DNA of 64,000 nt from Halothermothrix sp. (lineage in GTDB: Bacteria > Bacillota > Halanaerobiia > DY22613). The notes beneath the pieces were generated by a model that saw nothing but the letters and a program-made list of their open reading frames with translations, had not been told where the DNA came from and made no database searches. The stretch lies in NCBI GenBank assembly GCA_016841825.1, contig JAENYK010000004.1, forward strand, positions 186,001 to 250,000, read 5' to 3'. The position numbers and the translations under genes are program-made. Below, piece by piece: positions 42,742-51,688 of this stretch (within the stretch, counting starts at the first letter, position 1; each line of letters starts with the position of its first letter).

Positions 42742-44301
42742 TTAATCCTCCATTAACCATGTCTTTAATAACTGTGCCACATCTTCAGGTTTTTTCGAAA
42801 TAAGATCAGATATCTCTTTACGCATCTCGCGTCTCGCCTTCTCTTCAGGAGTCAATTCATGGTGATTCAAAGTTGCTGCAACCTCACCCATGGCATCTCC
42901 CACTACTGCATCTAATCTACCACCAACAGGAATGCTATTATCTTTTTTTCGTGAACGCCGAAAGATTGTCCATAAAATAACCAATACAACCAGACCAACA
43001 ATTCCATAGAGAGCTAATTGACGCATATCAGGCCCTTGACGATTAGCTAACGCTTCCAGAAGAGTTTGTTCAAGTGAGTTATCAAAGGACATGCCTAATA
43101 CAGTCAATTGATCTCCTCTATCTGGATGGTGACCGATTGATGACGCAACAAAATTATAAATTGTATCTTGTTCTGTTTGATCCATTTCTTTATTAATAAG
43201 TACTGATACATTTAGAGATTTGGTCTCATTATTTGCAATAACCTGCTGCACTTGCCGTTCATTCAGTTCATAGTTAATAGTGCTATCTTCTTTATTAAAG
43301 GTTGAAGAGCCAGAATCACCAGCCTCCTGATATTCGGGTATATTTGTCTCAGTACCCGGAACACCAATTGGTTGAGATCCACTACCTTCATATTCTTCAG
43401 AATATTGCTGAGAACTGCGAATAAGCCCCTCATCACCGACAATTGGAGAATAATTCTTTTCAAATATCTCCCGACGGTCAAAATTCATCTCTGCAACAAC
43501 TGTAACAACTACATTGCCAGGGCCATACATTCTACTAAGGGCAGTCTCCAATTTCTGTTGAATTCTATCTTCTAATTCTTTTTGTGCCTGTTGTTGTTGA
43601 GAAGTTAACTGCTCATAACTATCACTATCCTGATAAGCATCTGTATATGAATAACCAGAAGTATCCACAATGGTGACTTTATCAGGATTGAGCCCCTCTA
43701 CACCACCTGCCAACAATTGGCTGATAGCAGTGACGTTTTTCTGGTTTAACTTAGTTCCCGGTAACAGTTTAACCAAAACAGAAGCGGTAGCCGGCTTCTC
43801 TTCTTCAATAAAAAGACTACTCTCTGGAAGAGATATTTTGACTACTGCCAGTTCAACATTATCCAATAATTGAATCGACCGCTCCATCTCACCAGAAACC
43901 GCTCGTATGTAACGAACCCGCTGTTCACTCTCAGTCATACCCAACTTTGTCTGGTCAAATAATTCAAAGCCAACTGTCCCCCCTGTAGGAGACAAGTTAG
44001 CTCCTGCTATGTCAATTCTGGCTTGATATTTGTGTTCACGGGGAACTAAAATTCTACTACCACCTGCTTCTATTTTGTAGGGAATATTAGATTCATCCAA
44101 CCAGTTGACTATAGTACTAGCTTCTTTTTCTGACAAGTTGCTGTAAAGAACTTCGAACTGTGGTCTTCCTGCCCAGGTAGCCAAAAAAATCATACCAATG
44201 ATAATTGCAAAAAATAATGTACCAAGCAGGATCTTAGTCTGAGAATCAAAACCTTTCCACAGATTCAGGAACTTATCTCTAAGTTGTTTTAACCATTCCA
44301 T
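42742..44301 (-). CDS. fliF: Flagellar MS-ring protein FliF
   Basis: 519 residues with two membrane segments (ILLGTLFFAIIIGMIFLATW near the N-terminus and LALYGIVGLVVLVILWTIF near 445). The YscJ-type ring-building motif domain follows the first (FEVLYSNLSEKEASTIVNWL and GMTESEQRVRYIRAVSGEME). The C-terminal tail (SDLISKKPEDVAQLLKTWL) binds FliG. FliF is the base on which the flagellum is built. Confidence 0.96.
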   Translation of the reverse strand: MEWLKQLRDKFLNLWKGFDSQTKILLGTLFFAIIIGMIFLATWAGRPQFEVLYSNLSEKEASTIVNWLDESNIPYKIEAGGSRILVPREHKYQARIDIAGANLSPTGGTVGFELFDQTKLGMTESEQRVRYIRAVSGEMERSIQLLDNVELAVVKISLPESSLFIEEEKPATASVLVKLLPGTKLNQKNVTAISQLLAGGVEGLNPDKVTIVDTSGYSYTDAYQDSDSYEQLTSQQQQAQKELEDRIQQKLETALSRMYGPGNVVVTVVAEMNFDRREIFEKNYSPIVGDEGLIRSSQQYSEEYEGSGSQPIGVPGTETNIPEYQEAGDSGSSTFNKEDSTINYELNERQVQQVIANNETKSLNVSVLINKEMDQTEQDTIYNFVASSIGHHPDRGDQLTVLGMSFDNSLEQTLLEALANRQGPDMRQLALYGIVGLVVLVILWTIFRRSRKKDNSIPVGGRLDAVVGDAMGEVAATLNHHELTPEEKARREMRKEISDLISKKPEDVAQLLKTWLMED

Positions 44302-44328
44302 ATATATTCCAACCTTCCCTTACGCGAC

Positions 44329-44619
44329 TTAGAACTGCATTCTCATAATTTCTTTGTATGCATCCACAACCTTGTTCCTGATAGCAACTGTCAAATCCAA
44401 TGCCAGTTTAGCCTGTTCTGCAGCAATGGTCACTTGGTGAGCATTATCAATCTCCCCTATAGTAAACTTTTCTGCAATTATGTCAGCAGCTTTTTGTGTC
44501 TGATTCACATCCTGAACAGCTTTTTTAAGTATGTCAACAAATCCCGAATCTTCAGTTTCGGCCCCTCTAACTTCATTTTGGAGTAAAGTTGTGATGGGCT
44601 GTATATTATCAATTCGCAT
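44329..44619 (-). CDS. fliE: Flagellar hook-basal body protein FliE
   Basis: 96 residues from ATG 44619 (GAAGGAGGGTG before). The C-terminal half VTIAAEQAKLALDLTVAIRN and KVVDAYKEIMRMQF is the FliE signature. It connects the MS ring to the rod and is the first rod component exported. Third gene in flgB-flgC-fliE. Confidence 0.95.
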   Translation of the reverse strand: MRIDNIQPITTLLQNEVRGAETEDSGFVDILKKAVQDVNQTQKAADIIAEKFTIGEIDNAHQVTIAAEQAKLALDLTVAIRNKVVDAYKEIMRMQF

Positions 44620-44640
44620 TAGTGCACCCTCCTTCAATTA

Positions 44641-45072
44641 TTAACCACGACCAATCTCCAATGCTTTCATAGCCATACTTTTGGCTGTATTCAACGCAGT
44701 TACATTAGCCTCATAGGCTCTACTCGCATCAATCATATCCACCATCTCGGAGACTAAATTAATATTTGGCATAGCGACATATCCATCCTCATTAGCATCA
44801 GGATGTTCTGGATTATAAACTAATTTTGGAGGTGCAGTATCCTTTATAATTCCCACTACCTTGACACCTTGACCTACTTGTCCCTGTGCTCCTGAATCGG
44901 TTGGTAAAACAAATCGAGGTTTACTCTCAGCGAAAACTGGCATCTGTCTACGATATGGACCACCTTCAGCAGTCCTGGTAGTTTCTACATTAGCCAGGTT
45001 ATTTGATATAACATCCATCCTTAACCTTTGAGCTGTCAAACCAGATGCACTTACATTAAATGCGTTAAACAT
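44641..45072 (-). CDS. flgC: Flagellar proximal rod protein FlgC
   Basis: 143 residues. MFNAFNVSASGLTAQRLRMD and VISNNLANVETTRTAEGGPY at the N-terminus and VSEMVDMIDASRAYEANVTA at the C-terminus fit FlgC. Together with FlgB and FlgF it makes the proximal rod. It starts at the stop of flgB. Confidence 0.96.
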   Translation of the reverse strand: MFNAFNVSASGLTAQRLRMDVISNNLANVETTRTAEGGPYRRQMPVFAESKPRFVLPTDSGAQGQVGQGVKVVGIIKDTAPPKLVYNPEHPDANEDGYVAMPNINLVSEMVDMIDASRAYEANVTALNTAKSMAMKALEIGRG

Positions 45073-45485
45073 TACCGCTCACCTCCCTTAATCGCGCTAT
45101 CAATAAGTTTATACTTATTAGCCACAGCACTAGCAACGGTATTATAATAAATAATATTCTCAGCCATCTTAGCCATCTCCACATCTATGTTTACATTATT
45201 CCCATCTTCCCGAACACGACTGTCCGTATTGATAATCTGAAAACCCGTACTCTGCGTTTTACTTCGACCATCTAAATGCTTCTCATTAGTCCTGGTCATT
45301 CCAACTCCCTGTACATTACCCTCTCCCATCATGGACTTGAGTTGTGATTGAAAATTTACATCTTGTCGTTTAAAATCCGGAGTACTTACATTAGCGGCAT
45401 TGTTAGCTATAATCTTATGCCTCAATTCTGCCCCATCTAGTCCTGTTGAAAGAATCTTTAAAGTACTATCCCATACATCCCACAC
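45072..45485 (-). CDS. flgB: Flagellar proximal rod protein FlgB
   Basis: 137 residues, apparently from a GTG start (AAGGGGG 9 nt in front). Patterns LSTGLDGAELRHKIIANNAA, NVSTPDFKRQDVNFQ and KMAENIIYYNTVASAVANKY are FlgB-type. It is the first gene of the long flagellar operon. No codY gene precedes it as in Bacillus. A clear sigma-A or sigma-D promoter could not be assigned in front. Confidence 0.95.
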   Translation of the reverse strand: MWDVWDSTLKILSTGLDGAELRHKIIANNAANVSTPDFKRQDVNFQSQLKSMMGEGNVQGVGMTRTNEKHLDGRSKTQSTGFQIINTDSRVREDGNNVNIDVEMAKMAENIIYYNTVASAVANKYKLIDSAIKGGER

Positions 45486-46174
45486 AATGTTACACCCCCT
45501 TATGGTTTAAAACCTAATCTCCAGGTGGGTTAACACGAGGAAAGTAGGCCTTTTTTATAGGTATAAAGACTTTTTCTTAAAAGTTAACATAAGTCGACAG
45601 GATTTTTATATATATTTCGCCAATCTTCATTTACTTAAATTGTATATTCTACACACTCACCCGATTTCCTTCAATAAATTATTCAATACCAGCATTAATC
45701 TTAGATGATTGAGGCTTAAGGCCTAAAAAAATAGCTAGTCTCAGCTAACTAGCCTCCCAACATGATTACTATTTGTTAGCTATGTTATTTTATTGTTAAC
45801 ATCTGCTAAACTATCCTTTTAACCTAAAAAAAATTAATCTGCTGCGCAAATTTTTCTTCCCTGCCCAACAAAATTGTAAATGAAGTATGAATTCCCAGCC
45901 TAGTATTGCCTTTTTTTTGAGCTATAGAGAACTCGCACTTATTTCGGACACTTTTTTACTGTATCTACTTAATAGGGGTCAGTCAATAAAGGGACAGACT
46001 GTAAAATATATAACCCATATGCAATTTAACAGTACGTTTTTCTGGTTATTTCGGCAGGAAAATTAGAAAGTTTTGTAGAAAAACAATAATTATTAAAGAC
46101 ATTAAAAAAGCTTTGATGTAATCGAATGTTCGATCATCTGATTGAAGTTAGGGAGAGTATTGGAGGCTAGTTTT
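45486..46174. other. Divergent intergenic region without a gene
   Basis: This 690-bp stretch separates flgB (minus) from the deacetylase gene (plus) and must hold both promoters, but neither is clear. It contains a terminator-like hairpin (45723-45753, minus) with no gene in front of it. It also has, around 45935-46000, repeated GACA/GTC words (TTTCGGACACTTTTTTACTG, then GGGGTCAGTC and AAAGGGACAGACTG) that resemble remains of transposable-element ends. No open frame with a ribosome binding site was found. Confidence 0.5.
45723..45753 (-). terminator. Orphan terminator-like hairpin upstream of flgB
   Basis: On the minus strand GCTAGT and ACTAGC (6 bp) enclose an 8-nt loop and are followed by TATTTTTTT. 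No gene precedes it on this strand. It lies about 240 bp before flgB, so it could be an attenuator in the leader of the flagellar operon or end a small RNA. Confidence 0.5.
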
Positions 46175-47155
46175 ATGTCATCAAAATTGTTTATCTCTAT
46201 GTATCATTATGTTCGTGAAATAAAAAATAGTCGATACCCAAAGATCAAGGGATTGGATTATCATTTGTTTAAAAAACAGTTGGAATTCTTTTTATGTAAA
46301 TTCCACATAGTAACAATGGAAGAAGTTATTGCTGCTGTTCAGGAAGGTTATGATCTTCCAGAAAATGCACTGCTTTTGACATTTGATGACGGTTATATTG
46401 ATCACTATTTATATGTAATGCCGCTGCTTAAAGAATATGGAATACAAGGATCCTTCTTTGTGCCAGGAAAGACTTTTGTAGAACGCATTTTGTTAAATGT
46501 TAATAAGGTACACTTCATTTTGGCTAGTTCCGATTTTCAGATTCTATTGCCTAACTTATTGAAAAAATTGAATTATTATCGTGGTCAGGAGTTTGACTAT
46601 CCTTCTAATGAAGATCTTTTAGCAGAGTATGCGATCGCCAATCGATTTGATTGCAAAGAGGTTATTTTTATTAAGAGAATTCTTCAGGTAGTTCTACCAG
46701 AAAAGCTCCGTTCTAAAATCTCCAGTGAGATGTTTGAAGAATATGTTGGTATAAAGGAAGAAATTTTTGCACGAGAACTTTATTTAAGTTACGATCAGAT
46801 AAAATGCATGAAAAAAAATGGTATGTTCTTTGGAATTCACGGTTATGGGCATTATTGGATGAATAAGTTAAGTCCTGAACAATTACAGCATGATATCACA
46901 AAAGCATTGACGTGTATGGATGAACTGATTGATTCCAATTGCTGGGTGATTAATTATCCATACGGTTCTTACAGTGCTGATGTAATCGATTATGTAAAAT
47001 CTAGGGGTAGCGTACTAGGGCTTTCAACAGATGTAGGAATAGTAAATCTAAAAATTTGTGATCCCTTTAAGTTGCCGCGTTTCGATACAAATGATTTTCC
47101 ACCAAAAAGCACTAGGTATGAGAAATTACAGAAAGGGAGTTTGCACAATGAATAA
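46175..47155 (+). CDS. Polysaccharide deacetylase family protein (NodB homology)
   Basis: 326 residues from ATG 46175 behind TTGGAGG. The NodB domain has MYHYVREIKNSRYPKIKGLD, the metal/catalytic motif LLLTFDDGYIDHYLYVMPLL and the later HGYGHYWMNKLSPEQLQHDI (H...H) plus NYPYGSYSADVIDYVKSRG. A longer insert sits between the first and second motifs. These enzymes remove N- or O-acetyl groups from sugars. There is no signal peptide, so it probably acts in the cytoplasm on a sugar precursor. First gene of the plus-strand set. Confidence 0.85.
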   Translation: MSSKLFISMYHYVREIKNSRYPKIKGLDYHLFKKQLEFFLCKFHIVTMEEVIAAVQEGYDLPENALLLTFDDGYIDHYLYVMPLLKEYGIQGSFFVPGKTFVERILLNVNKVHFILASSDFQILLPNLLKKLNYYRGQEFDYPSNEDLLAEYAIANRFDCKEVIFIKRILQVVLPEKLRSKISSEMFEEYVGIKEEIFARELYLSYDQIKCMKKNGMFFGIHGYGHYWMNKLSPEQLQHDITKALTCMDELIDSNCWVINYPYGSYSADVIDYVKSRGSVLGLSTDVGIVNLKICDPFKLPRFDTNDFPPKSTRYEKLQKGSLHNE

Positions 47156-48197
47156 ATTCGACGCAAGATATGACATTCGTTTAGCAAAAAGTTCAGATAC
47201 TGATAACATCATGCATTTCATTGATGAATACTGGAGTAAAGGGCATATTATGGCACAAGACAAGGAATTATTTAAATATGAGTATGCAGATGGTGATAAT
47301 TTGAATTTTATTTTGGCCATTGACAAAAATACGAATCTAATTGAAGCAATATTTGGCTTTATATTATGTTCACATATACAGGATACTAACAAAAAAGATA
47401 TTTGGGGTAGTATGTGGAAAGTAAATGATACCCATGATAATATTCCCTTTCTTGGTATTGAACTTGCAAAAAGAATATTTACCCTGACTGATTGTCGTAC
47501 CCACATTGGAAATGGTGCAAATCTTAACACAACAATCCCGTTAAGAAGATTATTTTTTGGTGACAAAGTTGTTAAAATGAAGCAATATTATTTACTCAAT
47601 TCATCCATTGATGACTACAAAATTGCAAAAATAGAACACAAGGGTAACGGTGTTACTAAATTTTTCGAAGAAGAAACAATCTTATTAGAATTTCATTCTA
47701 TTGATGAAGTAAAAAAACAATTTGACGTTGAAAGTGTTAATGCAATTCCGTATAAAGATAATTGGTATGTTAATAAGCGTTATTTTTGTCATCCATACTA
47801 TAAATATAATATTTTTGGATTGGCAGATCAAACGGGAAAAGTCGGTGCTTTAATGATGGCACGGATTCTTGAATGTAATGATAGTAAAGTATTTCGCATT
47901 GTCGACTATATTGGAGATCATAAATTATTTGCCGGACTAGCTAAACAATTTGCTAACTTATTAAAAAGGAAAGACTTTGAGTATATAGATTTTTATACTT
48001 ATGGTTTTGATGAAGAATCTATCTTTAAAGCTGGATTTAAACTTAGAACAGATGATGATCCAAATGTAATTCCAAATTACTTTGAACCCTTTCTTCAAAA
48101 AAATGTTGACATTTGGGCTCATTATAAACTTGATGGTACTTTATTCTTTAAAGCAGATGGTGATCAGGATCGGCCAAACCAATTAAAAAAATCATAA
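47148..48197 (+). CDS. GNAT-like acyltransferase-type protein
   Basis: 349 residues from ATG 47148, overlapping the deacetylase gene by 8 bp behind AAAGGGAG. N-terminal half starts DIRLAKSSDTDNIMHFIDEY, WSKGHI and contains NLIEAIFGFILCSHI, which looks like a GNAT fold; the C-terminal half repeats a similar pattern (KVGALMMARILECNDSKVFR IVDY), so it may be a double GNAT as in FemABX/peptidyl or sugar N-acyltransferases. In this position it is a candidate for loading an acyl or aminoacyl group onto an amino sugar. Function inferred. Confidence 0.6.
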   Translation: MNKFDARYDIRLAKSSDTDNIMHFIDEYWSKGHIMAQDKELFKYEYADGDNLNFILAIDKNTNLIEAIFGFILCSHIQDTNKKDIWGSMWKVNDTHDNIPFLGIELAKRIFTLTDCRTHIGNGANLNTTIPLRRLFFGDKVVKMKQYYLLNSSIDDYKIAKIEHKGNGVTKFFEEETILLEFHSIDEVKKQFDVESVNAIPYKDNWYVNKRYFCHPYYKYNIFGLADQTGKVGALMMARILECNDSKVFRIVDYIGDHKLFAGLAKQFANLLKRKDFEYIDFYTYGFDEESIFKAGFKLRTDDDPNVIPNYFEPFLQKNVDIWAHYKLDGTLFFKADGDQDRPNQLKKS

Positions 48198-48661
48198 TTG
48201 AGGGGGTTTAGAGAAGATGGCAAATCTATTTCTATTGAAAAAAATAATACAGAAGATTAGTATGATGTAAATACCAGAAACACACTGAAAAAATGAAGAT
48301 AGCTATTGTATGTGGTAATCTGGGAACAAGTCATGTGAATCAAATGGTGTATGTTTTTTATATAGATGTGACGCTACCAGTAGTATTAAGTATTATGCAG
48401 ATAGTTCTAAGGAAAAGTAAGAAAAAAACAATTTTTTTAATTTTGTCACCTAATTAAATAGTTCAATCGTTTTAAAAGAATTTCAATAGTTATATCGTAA
48501 TTAGTTATATCATAATTGCCAACGAATATTTGGATATCAAAGAATTATCTATTATTCACTCACTACTATAAAGACTTGTTTAATCATGAGACTGTACATT
48601 ATACAATTCCAAAAGAAAGAATAAAATAGCATTACCAATAAATAACTAAAGGAGGTAGTAC
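48198..48661 (+). other. Spacer with possible remnant of a deleted gene
   Basis: No full gene. A 54-codon frame (48293-48457) starts MKIAIVCGNLGTSHVNQMVY, which looks like the first strand-loop of a Rossmann-type enzyme, but then loses any pattern. A short frame (48216-48269) behind GAGGGGG codes for only 17 residues. I read this as decayed remains of a gene lost from the cluster. It also carries the promoter region, if any, of the downstream oxidoreductase gene. Confidence 0.4.
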
Positions 48662-49834
48662 ATGAGTGAAATTGTCATTGGAATGGCTGGAGCCGGCCGG
48701 GCTACCGAGTTACATATGCATGCACTTCACCGTGTAAGTCATATTCCATTGCGTTTTAAAACAATAATTGCCCGTCGTAGCGAACAGTTATTACCAGCTA
48801 AAAAACATTATGGATTTGAACACGCATCTTATGAGTACGATGATTTGTTAAACGATCCCGAAATAGATGTGATTGACATCTGCACACCTCCTTATGTTCA
48901 TGAAGAGATGATCATTAAAGCAATGCGATCTGGGAAACATGTGATTTGTGAAAAACCACTCGCAGGCTATTTTGGTGAAGAAAAGGATAAGACACCCATT
49001 GGTTTAACAGTACCCAAGAAAATCATGTATGAAAAGCTTCTTGAATCACTTATACGAGTGAAAAACGTCATTGAGTCATCAGACGGTAAATTTATGTACG
49101 CTGAGAACTTTATTTATGCACCAGCAATAGTTAAAGCTGCAGAAATCATCTCCGCAAAAAAGAGCCGGATTCTATATATGAAAGGTGAAGAGAGCTTAAA
49201 AGGATCCAGTTCTCCTGTCGCTGGGCATTGGAGCAAGACAGGTGGAGGCACTTTTATTCGAACAGGAACACATCCACTATCAGCTTTGCTCTGGTTAAAA
49301 CAACAAGAAGCCCAGACTCGTAATATTGAGATTGCTGTTGAAAGTGTTCTTGCTGATATGGGAAGAGTTACGCCTACATTATCTGATTTTGAACATAGAC
49401 ATATTAAAGCACATCCTGTTGATGTTGAAGATAATGGTACTGCTATTCTGACCTTTACTGATCAATCAAAGGCCTTAATCATTGCCTCTGACACTTGCCT
49501 TGGAGGAAGTAAAAATTATATTGAGTTATACTGTAACGATGCAACTATTAATTGTACATTAACTATGAACGATACCATGTCAACTTATTTCCTGGATGAG
49601 CAAGGATTAGACGATGTATATCTTTCAGAGATGCTCCCGTCAAAAAAGGGGTGGAACAAGCCTTTTATAGCTGATGAAATCATTCGTGGATATACTGATC
49701 AAATGCAAGACTTTATGGAGTCGATCTATTATGATCGAGAACCCAAGTCTGGTTTTAAACTTGCATATGATACGATAAAAATTACCTATGCAGCATATAT
49801 GTCTGCTGAACTGGGTCAAAGAGTGAAATTTTAG
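48662..49834 (+). CDS. Gfo/Idh/MocA family oxidoreductase
   Basis: 390 residues. The NAD-binding start IVIGMAGAGRATELHMHALH and the EKP motif (HVICEKPLAGYFGE) identify the family; a conserved histidine is in FIRTGTHPLSALLWLKQQE. Such enzymes oxidise or reduce sugar hydroxyls or keto groups with NAD(P). Start behind AAAGGAGG. It is the first of four genes (oxidoreductase, ligase, carrier protein, DAHP synthase) that are closely spaced, so its substrate may be sugar or the acyl precursor. Confidence 0.85.
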   Translation: MSEIVIGMAGAGRATELHMHALHRVSHIPLRFKTIIARRSEQLLPAKKHYGFEHASYEYDDLLNDPEIDVIDICTPPYVHEEMIIKAMRSGKHVICEKPLAGYFGEEKDKTPIGLTVPKKIMYEKLLESLIRVKNVIESSDGKFMYAENFIYAPAIVKAAEIISAKKSRILYMKGEESLKGSSSPVAGHWSKTGGGTFIRTGTHPLSALLWLKQQEAQTRNIEIAVESVLADMGRVTPTLSDFEHRHIKAHPVDVEDNGTAILTFTDQSKALIIASDTCLGGSKNYIELYCNDATINCTLTMNDTMSTYFLDEQGLDDVYLSEMLPSKKGWNKPFIADEIIRGYTDQMQDFMESIYYDREPKSGFKLAYDTIKITYAAYMSAELGQRVKF

Positions 49835-49882
49835 CTTCACCCTGGGATCTGAGGTAAAATTATTATATAAGGAGAAGTTTAT

Positions 49883-51409
49883 ATGAACACATTAGCAAAC
49901 TTGTTCTTCGAAAATGCTGTCTTATATCCTGACAAAACAGCAATATGGTGTGACAATGAATCTATTACTTATAGCGAATTAGCTGACTTAATAAGTCAAT
50001 ATTCAAATTATCTTTTGGCTCATGGTATCGCTTACCGTGATCATATTGGTATTCCAATGAACAATAGTATTGAATCAGTAGCACTGATTCTGACAGCAGC
50101 CAACCTTGGAGTAGCACTGGTTCCAATTAACCCAACTTTACCACTGGATGCTATTAAAACAGCTTTTGCATTTGGTGATGTCAAACATTTAATGGCACGG
50201 CGTATATTTTTTGAAGAATGTGAGCGATTAGGTGGACTAAATGTTGATGGTCGGAAATTTTGCTTAGATTATGAATATGAGAGTACACTCCCTTTGGCTG
50301 ATGCTTTGAAAATGTCTACCGAGCGACCGATCATTTCGGAAGTTAGTGGAGATGAAACATTGATCATCACCATGACTTCGGGTTCTACGGGTTCTCCAAA
50401 ACCGATTGATTTAACACAAAATAACAAATATCAACGAGCTATGGCTCATATAAGTTTGTACAATATAACAAAAGAAGATAATATTCTTGCTGCTACTCCT
50501 CTATATCATTCACTGGCTGAAAGACTTGTCTTAATTCCATTGCTAATTGGCGGAACAAGTGTCTTGTTACCAAGATTTTCGCCAAATATTTGGCTAAATT
50601 GTGTAAAAGATTTTCAGGTTACATTTACTATTGCCGTATCAGCCCAACTTAGTCAGATCGCTGAATTACTTTCAAGTCCATTTATACCTAAGATTCATAG
50701 TTTAAGATCTGTTGTATCTTCTTCGGCTTTACTTGAACCACATGTAAAAAGTGAATTGATAGAAAAATTAAAATGTGATTTCCACGAAATGTATGGGACT
50801 TCTGAAACATCTACTGTAACTAATATTAACTTTAAACAATCTTTAAACCAAAAGCAATCGGTAGGCAGGCCACTTCCTGAAGCAGATCTACGAATTCTAA
50901 GAAAGAACGGTGAATTGGCCAAAACAAATGAAATTGGTGAAATTGCATGTAGGACTAGCCTGATGTGTAATGGTTATTATGGTATGCCAGAAATATTTGA
51001 CAAAGCATTAAAGGATGGTTATTTCAAAACGGGTGACATGGGTTACCTTGATGAGGATGGATTTTTGTATTTTTCAGGTCGTAAGAAGGAACTAATTATA
51101 ACTGGTGGGATTAATATATATCCTTTTGATGTAGAAAACTGCGTATCAAAAATTCCTGAGGTAAGTGAGTGTGCCGCATTTGCCTATCCAGATGAGCGAC
51201 TTGGAGAAGTAGTCGCAGTGGCCGTCGTAATTAAAGAAAACTGTACCTTAAATAAACGAACCATTCAAGTACAATGTGCAAGAAATTTAGCAGACTTCCA
51301 ACAACCACACAAAATTTTCTTTGTAGATGAGTTGCCAAAGAATGCAATGGGTAAATTGGTTAAATTTAAATTGATGGAATATGTAAGGCTTAATTGTTTG
51401 AACGAATAA
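49883..51409 (+). CDS. AMP-forming acyl/aryl ligase (ANL superfamily)
   Basis: 508 residues. The ATP-binding P-loop is TMTSGSTGSPKPIDLTQNNK, the second motif HEMYGTSETSTVT, and the hinge/A8 region YFKTGDMGYLDEDGFLYFSG, RKKELIITGGINIYPFDVEN; the C-terminal catalytic lysine lies in PKNAMGKLVKF. It would activate a carboxylic acid as its AMP ester and load it onto the carrier protein encoded immediately downstream (51434). Substrate cannot be read from the sequence by eye. Start ATG 49883 follows AAGGAG. Confidence 0.9.
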   Translation: MNTLANLFFENAVLYPDKTAIWCDNESITYSELADLISQYSNYLLAHGIAYRDHIGIPMNNSIESVALILTAANLGVALVPINPTLPLDAIKTAFAFGDVKHLMARRIFFEECERLGGLNVDGRKFCLDYEYESTLPLADALKMSTERPIISEVSGDETLIITMTSGSTGSPKPIDLTQNNKYQRAMAHISLYNITKEDNILAATPLYHSLAERLVLIPLLIGGTSVLLPRFSPNIWLNCVKDFQVTFTIAVSAQLSQIAELLSSPFIPKIHSLRSVVSSSALLEPHVKSELIEKLKCDFHEMYGTSETSTVTNINFKQSLNQKQSVGRPLPEADLRILRKNGELAKTNEIGEIACRTSLMCNGYYGMPEIFDKALKDGYFKTGDMGYLDEDGFLYFSGRKKELIITGGINIYPFDVENCVSKIPEVSECAAFAYPDERLGEVVAVAVVIKENCTLNKRTIQVQCARNLADFQQPHKIFFVDELPKNAMGKLVKFKLMEYVRLNCLNE

Positions 51410-51433
51410 TAAAAGACAAATGGGGGTAATACA

Positions 51434-51688
51434 ATGAATGTATCAGATTTCATACTGAACAGACTTCAAAAGAAATATACAATTGATAAGAATATTGATA
51501 TTGACACTCTGAACTATGTAGAGAATGGTTATGTAGATTCACTTGGTATCATCCAATTCGTAATTGAGATTGAAGATCAGTTTGGAATTCAATTTACTGA
51601 TCAAGAAGTAATCGATCCATCTTTTAAAATTGTAGGCGGGCTAATAAAGTTAGTAGAAAGAAAGATGATGAGTAATGAAAAATCTTAA
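51434..51688 (+). CDS. Acyl carrier protein
   Basis: 84 residues with the phosphopantetheine attachment Ser in NGYVDSLGIIQFVIEIEDQF, a four-helix carrier layout, and acidic character. Discrete carrier next to an AMP-forming ligase is like DltA/DltC or other two-gene activation systems. ATG 51434 follows TGGGGG. Its end overlaps the DAHP synthase start by 14 bp, so the genes are coupled. Confidence 0.9.
   Translation: MNVSDFILNRLQKKYTIDKNIDIDTLNYVENGYVDSLGIIQFVIEIEDQFGIQFTDQEVIDPSFKIVGGLIKLVERKMMSNEKS

Noticed and set aside
45486-46174. Cyclic-di-GMP (GEMM) riboswitch in front of the flagellar operon
   Set aside because: Such riboswitches are common before flagellar operons in Clostridia, but the core consensus and paired elements are not seen here.
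47058-47147. Upstream extension of the GNAT-like gene into the deacetylase gene
   Set aside because: The extension overlaps the coding region of the preceding gene by 98 bp and has no ribosome binding site; the ATG at 47148 has one.
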